7,463 bases of DNA from Deltaproteobacteria bacterium (GTDB lineage Bacteria; Desulfobacterota; Desulfarculia; Adiutricales; Adiutricaceae), in contig JAITJT010000301.1 of the NCBI GenBank assembly GCA_031278795.1, positions 1 to 7,463 on the forward strand, read 5' to 3'. This document shows positions 6,867 to 7,463 of this stretch, in pieces. Numbering within the stretch: position 1 is the first letter of the stretch; the number at the start of each line of letters is the position of its first letter. The translations under genes were made by a program, and so were the position numbers. The notes below the pieces were generated by a model, which made no database searches, was not told where the DNA came from, and was given only the letters and a program-made list of their open reading frames with translations.

Positions 6867-7319
6867 TTACTTGGCCTGTTTCTTACTCCCGGCTGAAACG
6901 TTCATGAAATCCTGGAAATATTTCTCCAAGAGCTTGGACTCGTCTTGGTTGAAGCGCACCTTGTCCACGCAACTGGCGAATTGCTGGTCTATGACCTTGG
7001 AGGTGGGGTTCATGCGATCCTCAATGTTCAAGGTGAGTTTGTTCATGCCTAGGATCATCTCTTCTGCGTCTATCTTGTTTTCGTTCAAGTAGTCGTTCAC
7101 CTTGGCCTGACCTTCCGGCTGGTTTCCCAAGTCCATTATGGCCACGAGATCCTTAAAGTTCTTATCCGTCAAAACCGGGTAATTGGCATCGCAGCCCATG
7201 GCCTGGGTCTGGGCCAGGGCCGGGCCCTGGCTCAGACACAGAACCAGGCCAATGGCCAACAAGAACACAGTTACGCGAAGGCAAGTATTTAGCTTAAAAA
7301 ATGTCAAAATGTTTTTCAT
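6867..7319 (-). CDS. Small secreted (periplasmic) protein of unknown function
   Basis: I do not recognise this 150-residue protein. It begins with a classical signal peptide: a short basic N-terminus (MKN..K..R), a hydrophobic core (VTVFLLAIGLVLCL) and a likely signal peptidase I site after ALA (about residue 36). The mature part of about 114 residues is hydrophilic and probably helical. It has two cysteines, in MGCDAN and ASCVDK, that could form a disulphide in the periplasm, and a Lys-rich C-terminus. A Cys also falls inside the signal core, but no lipobox is apparent. The start at 7319 is preferred over the ATG 12 codons upstream (7355) because AGAGG (7326-7330) lies 6 nt before it and the shorter form gives a normal signal peptide. 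The gene is convergent with ruvB, with stop codons about 16 bp apart, and no strong terminator lies between them. Confidence 0.8.
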   Translation of the reverse strand: MKNILTFFKLNTCLRVTVFLLAIGLVLCLSQGPALAQTQAMGCDANYPVLTDKNFKDLVAIMDLGNQPEGQAKVNDYLNENKIDAEEMILGMNKLTLNIEDRMNPTSKVIDQQFASCVDKVRFNQDESKLLEKYFQDFMNVSAGSKKQAK

Positions 7320-7325
7320 GATGAG

Positions 7326-7357
7326 CCTCTTTTGTTTTGGAGAAAAAAATTCCAAAA
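7326..7357 (-). promoter_or_regulatory. Ribosome binding site and leader inverted repeat of the secreted-protein gene
   Basis: On the - strand AGAGG (7330-7326) precedes the ATG by 6 nt. Just upstream, TTTTGGA (7335-7341) and TCCAAAA (7351-7357) form a perfect 7-bp inverted repeat with a 9-nt loop. A second AT-only pair, AAAAATT (7354-7360) with AATTTTT (7370-7376), overlaps one arm, so the two stems would exclude each other. The binding site is solid; a regulatory role for the stems is speculative. Confidence 0.45.
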
Positions 7358-7391
7358 ATTGGTGTTTAAAATTTTTCTAAAATAGCCATTA

Positions 7392-7420
7392 AATTAAAAC
7401 GGTCGCGCTTTCCATGACAA
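7392..7420 (-). promoter_or_regulatory. Weak promoter candidate for the secreted-protein gene
   Basis: Read on the - strand, TTGTCA (7420-7415) matches the -35 consensus at five of six positions. A poor -10, TTAATT, follows after 17 bp (7397-7392). Position and orientation fit the downstream gene, but the -10 is weak, so this is a low-confidence call. Confidence 0.25.
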
Positions 7421-7463
7421 TCACAAAACGCTCACGGAAATAAACGGCGCGCGTCTTGGATAC

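Noticed and set aside
7317..7355. Upstream ATG at 7355 as start of the secreted protein
   Set aside because: It would add 12 charged residues before the signal peptide and overlaps the leader inverted repeat; the ATG at 7319 has AGAGG at ideal spacing.

Overview
The window holds four protein-coding genes. Three are on the + strand: a 5'-truncated SF1 helicase-nuclease of the anti-phage defence type, a fused acetyl-CoA carboxylase carboxyltransferase (AccA-AccD order), and ruvB. The fourth is a small secreted protein on the - strand, convergent with ruvB. I found no tRNA, rRNA, CRISPR array or insertion sequence. The organism looks like a Gram-negative bacterium. Its housekeeping genes are GC-rich with frequent AGG (Arg) and ATA (Ile) codons, its spacers are very AT-rich, and one protein has a classical signal peptide. 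The single-chain AccA-AccD enzyme suggests Desulfobacterota ('Deltaproteobacteria') or a relative, but this placement is tentative.

Layout. 1-2971: C-terminal part of a large DNA2/UPF1-like helicase with a Vsr-like nuclease domain, an acidic linker and a helical tail; the start and Walker A lie left of the window. 2972-3328: AT-rich spacer with a weak terminator candidate, a CRP/FNR-like palindrome, and a near-consensus sigma-70 promoter (TTGAAA-N17-TAAAAT) ahead of accDA. 3329-5191: accDA. 5192-5776: non-coding spacer with a weak terminator, seven tandem copies of a 14-bp unit, a degenerate 13-bp pyrimidine-rich array, and a leader hairpin before ruvB. 5777-6850: ruvB. 6867-7319 (- strand): secreted protein of unknown function. 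7320-7463: its upstream region.

How the genes relate. accDA (fatty-acid synthesis) and ruvB (Holliday-junction migration) are housekeeping genes, each apparently with its own leader, so no shared operon function is evident. The helicase-nuclease is the accessory element. Its 5' half is far more AT-rich than accDA and ruvB, and its domain order (helicase, then Vsr-like nuclease) matches single-protein defence systems. The most notable points are this divergent defence protein with a possible duplicated C-terminal module, the A-to-D ordered carboxyltransferase with a stretched zinc-finger spacing, and the two adjacent minisatellites upstream of ruvB.
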